This document shows positions 8,946-16,917 of a stretch of 50,274 bases of DNA, in pieces; the stretch's first letter is position 1, and every line of letters begins with the position of its first letter. The position numbers and the translations under genes were made by a program. The DNA lies in NCBI GenBank assembly GCA_945901405.1, contig CAMDLH010000024.1, positions 1 through 50,274 of the forward strand. Direction: 5' to 3'. The notes under the pieces are model-generated. The model was not told the DNA's origin. It did no database searches and saw only the letters and a list, made by a program, of their open reading frames with translations. This stretch comes from Bordetella parapertussis. Its GTDB lineage: Bacteria; Pseudomonadota; Gammaproteobacteria; Burkholderiales; SG8-41.

Positions 8946-9929
8946 ATGACAGCACACCGCCGCAACGAGTACGATGTAACCGACCGGATCAACACCACCG
9001 ATCCCGTACAGGTTGCCGGGGAAGTGTTCCGTATTTACCGGCACCTTTTCCAGAAAGACCCTGACTCCACGATGCGGCAGGCGTTTGACGGCCTGACGCG
9101 CCTGTATCGTGGCGAAAACCCCGAATTTCACGCTTGCGACACCGATTACCACGACATTCAGCACGTGCTGGATGTGACGCTGGCGATGGCTCGCCTGATG
9201 GATGGCTGCAAACGCGCCACCAATGACGCCAAGCTCGATGAGCATATGTTCCGGCTGGGCATCATTTCGGCGCTCTACCACGACGTAGGCTACCTGCGGC
9301 ACCAAAAGGACACCCGCCACAAGAACGGCGCGGAATACACCGCCACCCATGTCGGGCGCGGCGTGCATTACCTGGAGTCGTATCTGCCCACCCTCGGCAT
9401 GGGGGCGGACGCGCGCGCCGCTGCGCGCATGCTGCACTACACGGGCTACGAGGTGCCGGCAAGCAAGATCAGGGTCGCGCCGCGTTACCAGTTGATAGGC
9501 AGTCTGCTGGGCAGCGCCGACATCGTGGCGCAGATGGCCGACCGCTGCTACCTTGAAAAAGTGCACGACCGGCTGTATCCGGAATTCGTCATCGGCGGCC
9601 TCACGCGCAAGCGCGCTCCCGACGGCTCGGAGAAGGTGATTTTCGAATCAGCGCCGGATCTGATGTTCAAGACGCCTGGTTTCTACAAGGGCGCGCACAA
9701 GCGGCTTACCGAAGACCTCGGTAACTACTACACCTATTTCGAAGCGCATTTCGGCGGGCAGAACATCTATCTCGATGAAGTCGAGAAGAACATGGATTAC
9801 GCGTTCACCATCGCCGAGAAGAAAGACCTCTCGCTGCTGCGCCGTGCAATGCCCGAAACCCTCGCCGATCCGGTTGTTGGCTCTTCGGCGCTCGAGAAAA
9901 AAACGATCTTGCGAAGGGCTGAGGGTTAA
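8946..9929 (+). CDS. HD-domain phosphohydrolase family protein
   Basis: This is a predicted soluble 327-residue metal-dependent phosphohydrolase. The HD signature reads DYHDIQHVLDVTLAMARLM at about residues 64-82, with the His-Asp pair in ALYHDVGYLRHQKDTRHKNG near 114, followed by more His residues (THVGRGVHYL, MLHYTGYE). The frame is open far upstream (from 7323), but that part lies antisense to the coiled-coil gene. The ATG at 8946 follows GGAG with good spacing and starts a natural N-terminus. It is divergent from the AsmA-like giant gene and overlaps the last codon of the convergent quinone oxidoreductase. It lacks a GYP motif after HD-GY, so I would not call it a cyclic-di-GMP phosphodiesterase. 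Substrate unknown. Confidence 0.82.
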   Translation: MTAHRRNEYDVTDRINTTDPVQVAGEVFRIYRHLFQKDPDSTMRQAFDGLTRLYRGENPEFHACDTDYHDIQHVLDVTLAMARLMDGCKRATNDAKLDEHMFRLGIISALYHDVGYLRHQKDTRHKNGAEYTATHVGRGVHYLESYLPTLGMGADARAAARMLHYTGYEVPASKIRVAPRYQLIGSLLGSADIVAQMADRCYLEKVHDRLYPEFVIGGLTRKRAPDGSEKVIFESAPDLMFKTPGFYKGAHKRLTEDLGNYYTYFEAHFGGQNIYLDEVEKNMDYAFTIAEKKDLSLLRRAMPETLADPVVGSSALEKKTILRRAEG

Positions 9930-10894
9930 ACCGTCAGCAGAATCTTGCCGGTATGTCCGGCGGATTCCATCAGCGCATGTGCTTGCGCGGCTTCTGCCAG
10001 CGGCAGCACGCGGCCCGTCACCACTTTGATTTTCCCCGCTTCGATCAGCGGCCACACTTGCGTTTCGAGCTCGCGCGCGACACGCGTCTTGAATGCGGCC
10101 GGGCGCGTGCGCAGCGTCGAGCCGGTGTAGACCAGGCGCTTTAGCATGATCGGCATCAGGTTGATTTCCACCTTGGAACCCGCCGCGAACGCCAGTTGAA
10201 TGATGCGCGCGTCGGGAGAGGCGGCCTTGATGTTCTTTTCGATGTTCGCGCCGCCGACGATATCGAGAATCACGTTCGCGCCCCCTTCGGTGCGCACGAT
10301 TTCAACAAAGTCCTCGCTCTTGTAGTCGATCACGCGATCGGCGCCGAGATCGCGGCAAATCTGGCAGCGTGTGTCCGGGCTGTCGGTGGCGATGACTTTC
10401 GCGCCGAACGCCTTGCCCAGTTGTATGCAGGTGGTGCCGATGCCGCCCGCGCCGCCGTGCACCAGAAAGGTTTCGCCGGCTTTCAGTTGCGCGCCGATGA
10501 AGACGTTGCTCCATACGGTAAAAAACGTTTCCGGCAAACCGGCTGCATCGATCAGCGACACGCCTTGCGGAATCGGCAGGCAATGATTGGCATCTATCGT
10601 GCAATATTCAGCGTAGCCGCCGCCGTTGGTGAGGCCGCACAGTTTGTCGCCGACTTTCCAGCGCGTGACACCTTCGCCCACGGCGGTGACTTCGCCGGAA
10701 ATTTCGAGTCCCAACAAATCCGATGCGCCAGCAGGGGCGGGGTAGAGGCCTTTGCGTTGCATCATGTCGGGGCCGTTGACGCCGGTGGCGGCGACCTTGA
10801 CCAATACTTCGCCGGCTTTTGGTTGCGGGATATCGCGTTCTGCGCCGGTAAGTACTTCGGGGCCGCCGGGTTTGCTGATGATGATGGCTTTCAT
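9926..10894 (-). CDS. NAD(P)H quinone oxidoreductase, PIG3-like, zinc-free MDR family
   Basis: This 322-residue medium-chain dehydrogenase/reductase belongs to the zinc-free quinone oxidoreductase branch (PIG3/TP53I3-like). The N-terminal GroES-like domain has VKVAATGVNGPDMMQRKGLYP and LGLEISGEVTAVGEGV. The Rossmann nucleotide loop is VHGGAGGIGTTCIQLGKAFG at about residues 145-164. The cysteine and histidine zinc ligands of alcohol dehydrogenases are missing. It overlaps the upstream crotonase gene by 4 nt (ATGA at 10891-10894), so the two are co-translated. Known members reduce quinones or enones with NADPH; here it may act on a CoA-pathway intermediate or in redox defence (inference). Confidence 0.9.
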   Translation of the reverse strand: MKAIIISKPGGPEVLTGAERDIPQPKAGEVLVKVAATGVNGPDMMQRKGLYPAPAGASDLLGLEISGEVTAVGEGVTRWKVGDKLCGLTNGGGYAEYCTIDANHCLPIPQGVSLIDAAGLPETFFTVWSNVFIGAQLKAGETFLVHGGAGGIGTTCIQLGKAFGAKVIATDSPDTRCQICRDLGADRVIDYKSEDFVEIVRTEGGANVILDIVGGANIEKNIKAASPDARIIQLAFAAGSKVEINLMPIMLKRLVYTGSTLRTRPAAFKTRVARELETQVWPLIEAGKIKVVTGRVLPLAEAAQAHALMESAGHTGKILLTV

Positions 10895-11631
10895 GATTTT
10901 CTTTCTCGTGTGGAGGATTTTTCGCGGTAGAGCCGGATGCGTTCTTTTAAACCCGGCACGCTGACCGAACGCGCGAGTGCGGCCATGTCATCGGCGCGCG
11001 TGTCGCTGATCGTCTGGCGGTGCAGCGCCGCGGACGAAGACGGCGTGAGCAATTCGCAGTTCGCCAGCGTGTGTTGAATGACGCTGGGCCATTCGTCCGC
11101 GCCAGCGATTTTGGTGATGAAGCCCAGGCCCAGCGCGTCGTCCGCGCCGAAGGTGCGCGACTCCGGCAGAATCGCGCGCGCGTGATCGGCGCCGATGCGA
11201 TGCGCGAGACGGCGCGTGCCGAGCACAACGCCAAATTGCAGTCCGGGCATGCGAAACGTGGTGCCGGGTGCCGCGACTCTCACGCCGCACGCGGCGACGA
11301 GATCCGCGCCCGCGCCGAAGATTTTGCCGTGCGCGAGCGCGAGTGTTTCAAACGGCGCGTGATGTATCGTTTGCAATAAGGTTTCGATGCGTATGAAGCG
11401 CAACGCAAGGTCGCCTTCGCTTTGCTCGTTAAAGCCGCCAAAATCAAAGCCCGCGCAAAAATGTTCACCCGCGCCTTCGAGTATCAGGAGCCGCGTGCCG
11501 TCGCCGTGCGCGTATTCAACCGCATCGAGCAGCGCCTCGACCAGCGCGGCCGACAGCGCATTCGCTTTTTGCGCGCGATTGAGCGTGAGCCGCGTCAAGT
11601 GGCCGTCGTGTTTGCGGATGAGTTCGTCCAT
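10891..11631 (-). CDS. Enoyl-CoA hydratase/isomerase (crotonase) family protein, atypical active site
   Basis: This 246-residue crotonase-fold protein carries the oxyanion-hole segment LEGAGEHFCAGFDFGGF (about 51-67) and the second loop HGKIFGAGADLVAAC (101-115). In classical hydratases two Glu residues act as acid and base. Here the first position appears as Asp110 (GAGADL) and the second as Gly130 (RMPGLQFG), so simple hydratase chemistry is doubtful. It may be an isomerase, hydrolase or other CoA-ester enzyme. It is the third gene of the minus-strand operon after the CoA-transferase and thiol dioxygenase, 17 nt from the latter. It overlaps the quinone oxidoreductase start by 4 nt. Confidence 0.87.
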   Translation of the reverse strand: MDELIRKHDGHLTRLTLNRAQKANALSAALVEALLDAVEYAHGDGTRLLILEGAGEHFCAGFDFGGFNEQSEGDLALRFIRIETLLQTIHHAPFETLALAHGKIFGAGADLVAACGVRVAAPGTTFRMPGLQFGVVLGTRRLAHRIGADHARAILPESRTFGADDALGLGFITKIAGADEWPSVIQHTLANCELLTPSSSAALHRQTISDTRADDMAALARSVSVPGLKERIRLYREKSSTRERKS

Positions 11632-11648
11632 CGCGAAGGTTTAATGGC

Positions 11649-12263
11649 TTACAGACTCGCCCGCACTTCAGCGGAGCGATCCCAGAAATTCGGCAGCGCC
11701 GTGTTTGAATATCCCGAAACAAAATCCTTGGGTGTGCCCGTCGCGGCATCGAATACATGGCGCTTCACCGCGCCGATGTTCGCGCCGTAGACGTGGATGC
11801 TGATCGAGGTGCGGTCGGCGTGGGCGTTGGCGACTTCGTGGATGTCGCCGACGGTGGGCGACACGCGGTCGATGGTTCCGGTGTCCAGTTTCTCTTGCTC
11901 GCCCGCGCGCATGGGTTGTCCGGGCGCCGCGGCTTCAAAGCGGCGGCACAACTCGGCGCCGCGCATGATGCCGAGCAAACCCCACACCGTGTGATCGTGC
12001 ACCGGCGTTTTTTGTCCCGGCCCCCACACGAAGCTCACCACCGAAAATCGTTCGAGCGGGTCGCAATGCAACAGGTATTGCTGGTAATACTGCGGATGCG
12101 GTTGCGCGCATGCATCCGGCAGCCAGTCATCGTGCGCGATGAGGGCGGCGAGTAGTTTTGCGCCTTCGGCGTGGATTAGCGCTTCGTCGTTGTGCGCACG
12201 TTCGACCAGCCGGGTGAACGCGGCGACAAATTCCCGGAATCGCGAGGGGTTCTGTAAGTTCAT
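11649..12263 (-). CDS. Cysteine dioxygenase-family thiol dioxygenase
   Basis: This 204-residue cupin belongs to the type I cysteine dioxygenase family, which oxidises a thiol to a sulfinate with non-haem iron. The iron-site motif is PVHDHTVWGLLGIMRGAE, and the third His is in GDIHEVAN. SIHVYGANIG carries the conserved Tyr. The HCDPLERFSVVSFVWGPGQ lead-in resembles the bacterial 3-mercaptopropionate dioxygenase type more than the animal enzyme, so 3-mercaptopropionate or a similar thiol acid is possible. The start overlaps the CoA-transferase stop (ATGA). Junction element copy H supplies the start codon and the first codons. A second family member is at 44373. Confidence 0.88.
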   Translation of the reverse strand: MNLQNPSRFREFVAAFTRLVERAHNDEALIHAEGAKLLAALIAHDDWLPDACAQPHPQYYQQYLLHCDPLERFSVVSFVWGPGQKTPVHDHTVWGLLGIMRGAELCRRFEAAAPGQPMRAGEQEKLDTGTIDRVSPTVGDIHEVANAHADRTSISIHVYGANIGAVKRHVFDAATGTPKDFVSGYSNTALPNFWDRSAEVRASL

Positions 12264-12280
12264 GTTTTTAAATGGATTTC
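12253..12280 (-). repeat. AT-rich junction element, copy H
   Basis: Read on the minus strand, the 22-bp core at 12253-12274 is CATTTAAAAACATGAACTT followed by ACA. It contributes the last codons and TGA of the CoA-transferase and the ATG and first codons of the thiol dioxygenase, so the element lies exactly on the gene junction. It matches the CTTTTAAAAACAAATACTT copy at 29361 in most positions. Confidence 0.6.
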
Positions 12281-13426
12281 TGAAATGACTTCAATGGTGT
12301 GTTCGCCCAACGCGGGCGGATTGCGATACACGCCGAGGCGCTCGCCCGACATGCGCTGCGGCGAAATCACGGTCTTGCTCGCAACACCATTAGTACCAGT
12401 TGGTAGAGTCACATCTTCAACCCAGCCCATGTGCGCGATTTGTGGATCGGCAAGTATTTGTGAGTATGTGTTGATCGGCGCGCATGGCACGCCGCGCTCG
12501 CGAAAAATTTTCAGCAGTTGCGCGCAATTAAAATTCGCGAAGGTTTGTTCGAGCAGATCGCGCAATTCGTTTTGATGTTTGGCACGCAATGTTGGCGTGG
12601 TGAAGCGCGCATCGCGCGTCAAATCCATGCGGCCGATGCCCTCGCACGCGGCTTCCCACAGCTTGTTGGTGCCTGCGGCGAGCGCGACATCGCCGTCGCG
12701 GCATCTGAATCCCGCATACGGCGCGTTCATCGGGTGCGCGGAACCGAGCCGCACTGGATCGCGGCCCGTGCCGAAGAGTTCGCTGGTTTGCAGATTGGCG
12801 ATGCCGAGCATGCTGCCCAGCATCGATACATCGACGTAATCACCAGTCGCCTCATTTACGTTCTTCGTGCGTGCCACTTTGTTAAGCGACGCCACCACCG
12901 AAAACGCCGCGTACAAACCCGTGGTGAAATCTGCGATGGGGATGCCGCACTTGGCGGGCCGCCCGTCGGCGTCGCCGGTGACACTCATCGCGCCGCTCAT
13001 CGCCTGTAAGGTCATGTCGAAACCGCCCTCTTTCGCGCGTGGCCCGCTCTGGCCGAACGCCGACACCGAGCAATACACCAATGAGGGTTTCTCCTTGGCG
13101 AGCGAGGCATGATCAAGGCCAAACTTCGCCATCACGCCGGGGCGAAAATTCTCCAGCACCACGTCGGCGGACAACGCCAGTTCGCGCGCGGACTTCAGTC
13201 CTTCGGCGGTTTTCAGATCAAGCACCACCGAACGTTTGTTGCGATTCACCGAGGCGAAATACTGGCTGTAGCCGTCAACCATCGGCGGCCACGCGCGCAT
13301 CAGATCGCCATCGGGCGGCTCGACCTTGATCACGTCCGCGCCCATGTCGGCAAGCAGGCAGCCGCAGAACGGGCCTGCGAGCACCTGACAGAATTCAATG
13401 ACCTTGATGCCGGAGAGTGGACGCAT
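12260..13426 (-). CDS. Class III CoA-transferase (CaiB/BaiF family)
   Basis: This roughly 388-residue enzyme transfers CoA between carboxylic acids. Family marks are LSGIKVIEFCQVLAGPFCG, LLADMGADVIKVEPP, the RNKRSVVLDLKTAEG stretch, LVYCSVSAFGQSGP, and GIPIADFTTGLYA; the Asp of the last motif is at the position of the catalytic aspartate of formyl-CoA transferase. I chose ATG at 13426 because the family begins with this LSG-motif; the frame stays open to a TTG at 13465, but nothing supports it. It is the first gene of a four-gene minus-strand operon with a thiol dioxygenase, a crotonase and a quinone reductase. It would activate the acid made by that operon (inference). Confidence 0.9.
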   Translation of the reverse strand: MRPLSGIKVIEFCQVLAGPFCGCLLADMGADVIKVEPPDGDLMRAWPPMVDGYSQYFASVNRNKRSVVLDLKTAEGLKSARELALSADVVLENFRPGVMAKFGLDHASLAKEKPSLVYCSVSAFGQSGPRAKEGGFDMTLQAMSGAMSVTGDADGRPAKCGIPIADFTTGLYAAFSVVASLNKVARTKNVNEATGDYVDVSMLGSMLGIANLQTSELFGTGRDPVRLGSAHPMNAPYAGFRCRDGDVALAAGTNKLWEAACEGIGRMDLTRDARFTTPTLRAKHQNELRDLLEQTFANFNCAQLLKIFRERGVPCAPINTYSQILADPQIAHMGWVEDVTLPTGTNGVASKTVISPQRMSGERLGVYRNPPALGEHTIEVISEIHLKT

Positions 13427-13531
13427 CGGCGTGGAATGCACAGAGGAGTAATCAAGAAAACGCAACGCTTATGTTAGCATGCTCGCGTCTCGTATCCTCA
13501 CGAAAACGCCGTGCAAATCCATCCGAATATT

Positions 13532-14932
13532 ATGGCTCACGAAAACTTTGATCTGATCAGCGTCGGCGGCGGTTACGCCGGACTCGCGGCGGCCGCGCGC
13601 GCGGCGCAACTCGGTTTGAAAGCGGCGGTGCTGGAGCGCGGCGCCGGGGAGTTTTACCCCTGCAATTCGCGCGTCGCCGGCGGCGTGATGCACGTGTCGT
13701 ATCACGACCCGATGGATGACGCGGCGCTGCTCGCGCGCGCCATCACCGAGATCACGGCGGGCTACGCCGACCCAGTGCTGGTCGAGGCCATGGCCGGCAA
13801 TACGCGCCGTGCGATTGAATGGCTGGGCAGTGAAGGCGCGCGATACGAGAGCACGGGCAGCGGCTGGCGCAATTGCGTGCTGGCGCCAGTGCGCCCGCCG
13901 GTGACGCAAATGGTGTGGCAGGGCGCAGGCGCGGATGTGGCGTTGCGCACGCTCGAAAAAAATCTGCTGACGCGCGGCGGCGTTTTAATGCGAGATACAC
14001 AAGTCATTGATTTAATTATGGAAAATGGCGAATGCCAAGGCGTGCGCGCGAAGCGCGGCGACGCCGAGATCGCGCCGCGGGCACGCCATGTGGTGCTCGC
14101 CGACGGCGGCTTTCAGGCCAACGACGATATGTCCGGGAAATATCTCACGCCCGCGCCGCGCTCACTCAAACAACGCAACGCGCGTAGCGGGTTTGGCGAC
14201 GGCATCCGCATGGCGCGCGCGGCGGGTGCGGCGATCACCGAGCTCAATGCGTTCTATGGCCACGTGCTCGCGCGCGACGCCATGCACAACGACCGCGTAT
14301 GGCCGTATCCGCAAATTGATGAACTCGCGGCCTCGGGCCTGCTCGTGAATGCCGCCGGCCAGCGCATTTGCGACGAAGGCATGGGCGGTGTTTATCTTGC
14401 CAACATGATCGCGCGCGAGGCCGATCCGCTGGGCACATCTGTGGTTTTTGATGAGGCGATCTGGCAGGGGCCGGGACGTGCGGCGGGGATACCGCCCAAT
14501 GCGGAACTCATCAACGAGGGCGGCACCGTGCACAAGGCCGACACCATCGCCGCCCTTGCGGCGAAGCTTAATGTCAACGCCGATGGGCTCAGTGCAACCG
14601 TACGCGATTACAACGCCGCGATTGCGTCAAACACAATCGGCAATCTGCGGCCCGCGCGTTCCGGCACGCGCCGCAAGCCGATGCCTGTCGCCACGGCGCC
14701 GTTTTACGGCATACCCGCGTGCTGCGGCCTCACTTACACCATGGGCGGCATCCGCATCAGCCGCGACGCCGAAGTGCTGCGCGAAGATCGCACGAAAATC
14801 GCGGGGTTGTATGCAGCGGGCGCGTCCACCGGCGGGCTGGAAGGCGGCCCGGCGGTGGGTTATGCAGGCGGACTGATGAAGGCGCTGATCTTCGGCATGC
14901 TGGCGGCGGAGCACGCCGCAGGCAGCCGTTAA
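13532..14932 (+). CDS. FAD-dependent dehydrogenase, fumarate reductase/tricarballylate dehydrogenase type
   Basis: This 466-residue soluble flavoprotein has the dinucleotide-binding motif LISVGGGYAGLAAAARAA at the N-terminus. The usual second half includes HVVLADGGFQAN, ARSGFGDGIRMARAAGA and the C-terminal flavin cap YAAGASTGGLEGGPAVGYAG. The length and these motifs match the fumarate reductase/succinate dehydrogenase flavoprotein family, with TcuA-like dehydrogenases as closest in style. There is no signal peptide, haem-binding CxxCH or FMN-attachment motif, so it is cytoplasmic. ATG at 13532 fits the family N-terminus; GTG at 13511 is the alternative. It is divergent from the CoA-transferase operon. 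No TcuB electron-transfer partner is adjacent. Substrate unknown. Confidence 0.87.
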   Translation: MAHENFDLISVGGGYAGLAAAARAAQLGLKAAVLERGAGEFYPCNSRVAGGVMHVSYHDPMDDAALLARAITEITAGYADPVLVEAMAGNTRRAIEWLGSEGARYESTGSGWRNCVLAPVRPPVTQMVWQGAGADVALRTLEKNLLTRGGVLMRDTQVIDLIMENGECQGVRAKRGDAEIAPRARHVVLADGGFQANDDMSGKYLTPAPRSLKQRNARSGFGDGIRMARAAGAAITELNAFYGHVLARDAMHNDRVWPYPQIDELAASGLLVNAAGQRICDEGMGGVYLANMIAREADPLGTSVVFDEAIWQGPGRAAGIPPNAELINEGGTVHKADTIAALAAKLNVNADGLSATVRDYNAAIASNTIGNLRPARSGTRRKPMPVATAPFYGIPACCGLTYTMGGIRISRDAEVLREDRTKIAGLYAAGASTGGLEGGPAVGYAGGLMKALIFGMLAAEHAAGSR

Positions 14933-14974
14933 AGCGACTTTTGGCGAGGCGGTTACGGTTCAAAGGAGGCTGCG

Positions 14975-15466
14975 ATGAAAACGGCATTGCGCATGCACTA
15001 TTTGTTCTCACTGATGATTCTGGCCGGCGTGTTGTTCGCAAACAGGGCTGTCGCCGCCGATGTGCGAATTCAGCAGGTGGAGGTCGCCTTATCCGAGGCG
15101 GGGCCGGTTATATTGCTCAAGGCTCAAAGCAGGGCGATACCGGTTTTTGTCGACACCACCGTGGCGGAATCGATCCACGCCGCGCTCAGCGGCGGAAAAC
15201 TGCCGCGGCCGTTCACGCATAATCTCATGCAAAGCGTGCTTGCGGCCTACGGCGGCAAGATCACGCAAGTGACGATCACGCTCAAGGAATCGACTTACTA
15301 CGCGGCGTTGACTGTGGTGTTGGGCGACTCAACAAAAGTTTTCGACAGCCGTGCATCGGATGCGATAGCGCTGGCGACACTGTTCAAGGCGCACATCATG
15401 GTGTCGCGCGAACTGCTGGAAAAGCAGGGCAGGCTGATCGACGTGCCGGGCGCGCAGTCGTTGTAA
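14975..15466 (+). CDS. Secreted bifunctional nuclease (DUF151)-family protein
   Basis: This 163-residue protein starts with a clear signal peptide (MKTALRMHYLFSLMILAGVL, cleavage near AVAA). The mature part shows the DUF151/bifunctional nuclease pattern: VILLKAQSRAIPVFVD, RPFTHNLMQSVLAAYGG, QVTITLKESTYYAALTV, and the signature SRASDAIALATLFKAHI. In plants the family member has DNase and RNase activity; many bacterial forms are uncharacterised. A strong ribosome binding site, AAAGGAGG, precedes the ATG. It follows the flavoprotein by 42 nt and probably shares its transcript. A periplasmic role is inferred from the leader. Confidence 0.85.
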   Translation: MKTALRMHYLFSLMILAGVLFANRAVAADVRIQQVEVALSEAGPVILLKAQSRAIPVFVDTTVAESIHAALSGGKLPRPFTHNLMQSVLAAYGGKITQVTITLKESTYYAALTVVLGDSTKVFDSRASDAIALATLFKAHIMVSRELLEKQGRLIDVPGAQSL

Positions 15467-15513
15467 TGCCACGCCAGATCAATCACGAATAAATTAGATT
15501 ACAAACCACCGCC

Positions 15514-15584
15514 GTCATTTCAGCGCAGACTGGAATCCAGTGCGCAACGCAATGCGAAGCATCTGAATCTCGGCTAGCAATGAC
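15514..15584. repeat. Degenerate REP-like inverted repeat
   Basis: The ends are inverted: GTCATTTCAGCGCAGACTGG on the left and AATGAC preceded by CTGAATCTCGGCTAGC on the right. This is the layout of the common intergenic 'GTCATTCCxGC...GGAATCCAG' repeats of proteobacteria, here decayed. It fills the gap between two convergent genes, where it could weakly terminate transcription from both sides. Confidence 0.5.
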
Positions 15585-15586
15585 AA

Positions 15587-16021
15587 TCAGTGCGTCCGCC
15601 CACCCTCAACAGACTCATAGCCCGCCGCTTCCAGCGAACCCGCGCCGCTCCAGCCCCACGCCAGCACCACGTCTTCTTGCGACGTGTTCTTGAAGCCGTG
15701 CCAGTGACCGCGCGGCGTGAACACGACATCGCCTTTTGATGAAGGAATCTCCGCGCCGTCGTCGCCGTACATGACGCCGCTGCCTTCGATCACGATCCAG
15801 AATTCGTCGCAATTGAAATGGCGATGGCGGTCATGTTGCGCACCAGGCGGCAACACCGTCCAGCCCACCAGCAGCTTGCCGGAGTTGCAGGTTTCTTGAT
15901 TGATGAGAAACTGCACCTGCATATTGACCCAGCCGTCTTTCTCCTTGAGGCCGCCGACCTTGGGCGTTTCCTGCAGGCTGGTTTTGTAAGGTTTGAGCGT
16001 GTTGTATTGATCGGGTTTCAT
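15587..16021 (-). CDS. Small cupin-domain protein
   Basis: This 144-residue single-domain cupin has the metal-site segment GAQHDRHRHFNCDEFWIVIEG (His, His, Glu ligands) and a second half GDVVFTPRGHWHGFKN with the last His. Members of this type serve as isomerases, dioxygenases or sensors; the sequence does not tell which. ATG at 16021 has a perfect GGAGGACAACC ribosome binding site, which rules out the longer open frame to 16096. The start overlaps the stop of the upstream beta-hydroxyacid dehydrogenase by 4 nt, so both are translated together and may act on the same substrate (inference). Confidence 0.85.
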   Translation of the reverse strand: MKPDQYNTLKPYKTSLQETPKVGGLKEKDGWVNMQVQFLINQETCNSGKLLVGWTVLPPGAQHDRHRHFNCDEFWIVIEGSGVMYGDDGAEIPSSKGDVVFTPRGHWHGFKNTSQEDVVLAWGWSGAGSLEAAGYESVEGGRTH

Positions 16022-16899
16022 GGTTGTCCTCCAAGTTTGCGATAAGCCTGATGCGCGATTACAAAATCGTGGTGATCCAGTCCAAGGCCGCGGCACGCGT
16101 TCATCATTTCGTTCGCGGCGGCCGCGAGTGGCGTGGGTGAGCCCAGCTTGCGGCCCTGCTCCAGCACCAGCAGCATGTCTTTTTGTTGCAGCGTGACATC
16201 CGCCAGCGGTACGGCGGGCATTTTACCTTCGAGTATGAACGGGCCGCGATAGCCCAGCACGGGCGAGGCGGCGACACTTTTTAAAATCGCGTCCACCGCG
16301 ATTTCGCGCGACACGCCGCCTTTCTCAGCGAGCGCCACCGCTTCGCCGAAGGCGATGACTTCGATCATCAACAGCGCATTCACCGAGAGTTTCATCTGCA
16401 CCGCAAGGCCGTTGCCGCCGATGTAAGTCGATTTCGGCCCGATGGCGAGCAGCGCCGGCAACACGCGTTCATACGCGGCCTTGTCGCCGCCGACCATGGT
16501 GGAGGCGTTGCCTTGCAGCAGCGTCACCGGGCTGCCGGAAATCGGCGCGTCGAGCATGGTGAGTCCGGACTTGGCGAACTCTGCCGCAATCGCGCGGCTG
16601 GGTTCGGGCGCGATGGTGCTCATGTCGAGATAGATGCCGCCTTTCGCGAGACCGCTGATGATGCCGTCGGGCCCAAGCGCCACGGCTTTCACCGCATCGG
16701 CGTCGGTGACTATCGAAAACACGATTTCCGATTGTGCCGCAACCTCGCGCGGCGTATCCGCCCAGCGCATGCCGTCCTTGATCAATGATTCGGCCTTGCC
16801 GCGCGAGCGGTTCCAGCCGGTGACGGTGTGCCCGGCTGCCATCAGGCGCTGCACGATGATGACGCCCATGGCGCCCAGCCCCGTGAATCCTATTTGCAT
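16018..16899 (-). CDS. Beta-hydroxyacid dehydrogenase (3-hydroxyisobutyrate dehydrogenase family)
   Basis: This 293-residue NAD(P)-dependent dehydrogenase has the Rossmann motif GFTGLGAMG at residues 4-12. The substrate loop DAPISGSPVTLLQG (about 117-130) stands where most members have DAPVSGG, and the catalytic-lysine helix GNGLAVQMKLSVNALLM has Lys170. DMSTIAPE (about 92-99) is also typical. Known members oxidise 3-hydroxyisobutyrate, tartronate semialdehyde or related acids. It is the first gene of a two-gene minus-strand unit with the cupin (ATGA overlap). Substrate choice cannot be fixed from sequence. Confidence 0.9.
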   Translation of the reverse strand: MQIGFTGLGAMGVIIVQRLMAAGHTVTGWNRSRGKAESLIKDGMRWADTPREVAAQSEIVFSIVTDADAVKAVALGPDGIISGLAKGGIYLDMSTIAPEPSRAIAAEFAKSGLTMLDAPISGSPVTLLQGNASTMVGGDKAAYERVLPALLAIGPKSTYIGGNGLAVQMKLSVNALLMIEVIAFGEAVALAEKGGVSREIAVDAILKSVAASPVLGYRGPFILEGKMPAVPLADVTLQQKDMLLVLEQGRKLGSPTPLAAAANEMMNACRGLGLDHHDFVIAHQAYRKLGGQP

Positions 16900-16917
16900 G
16901 GAAATTGTTCCAAAAAG

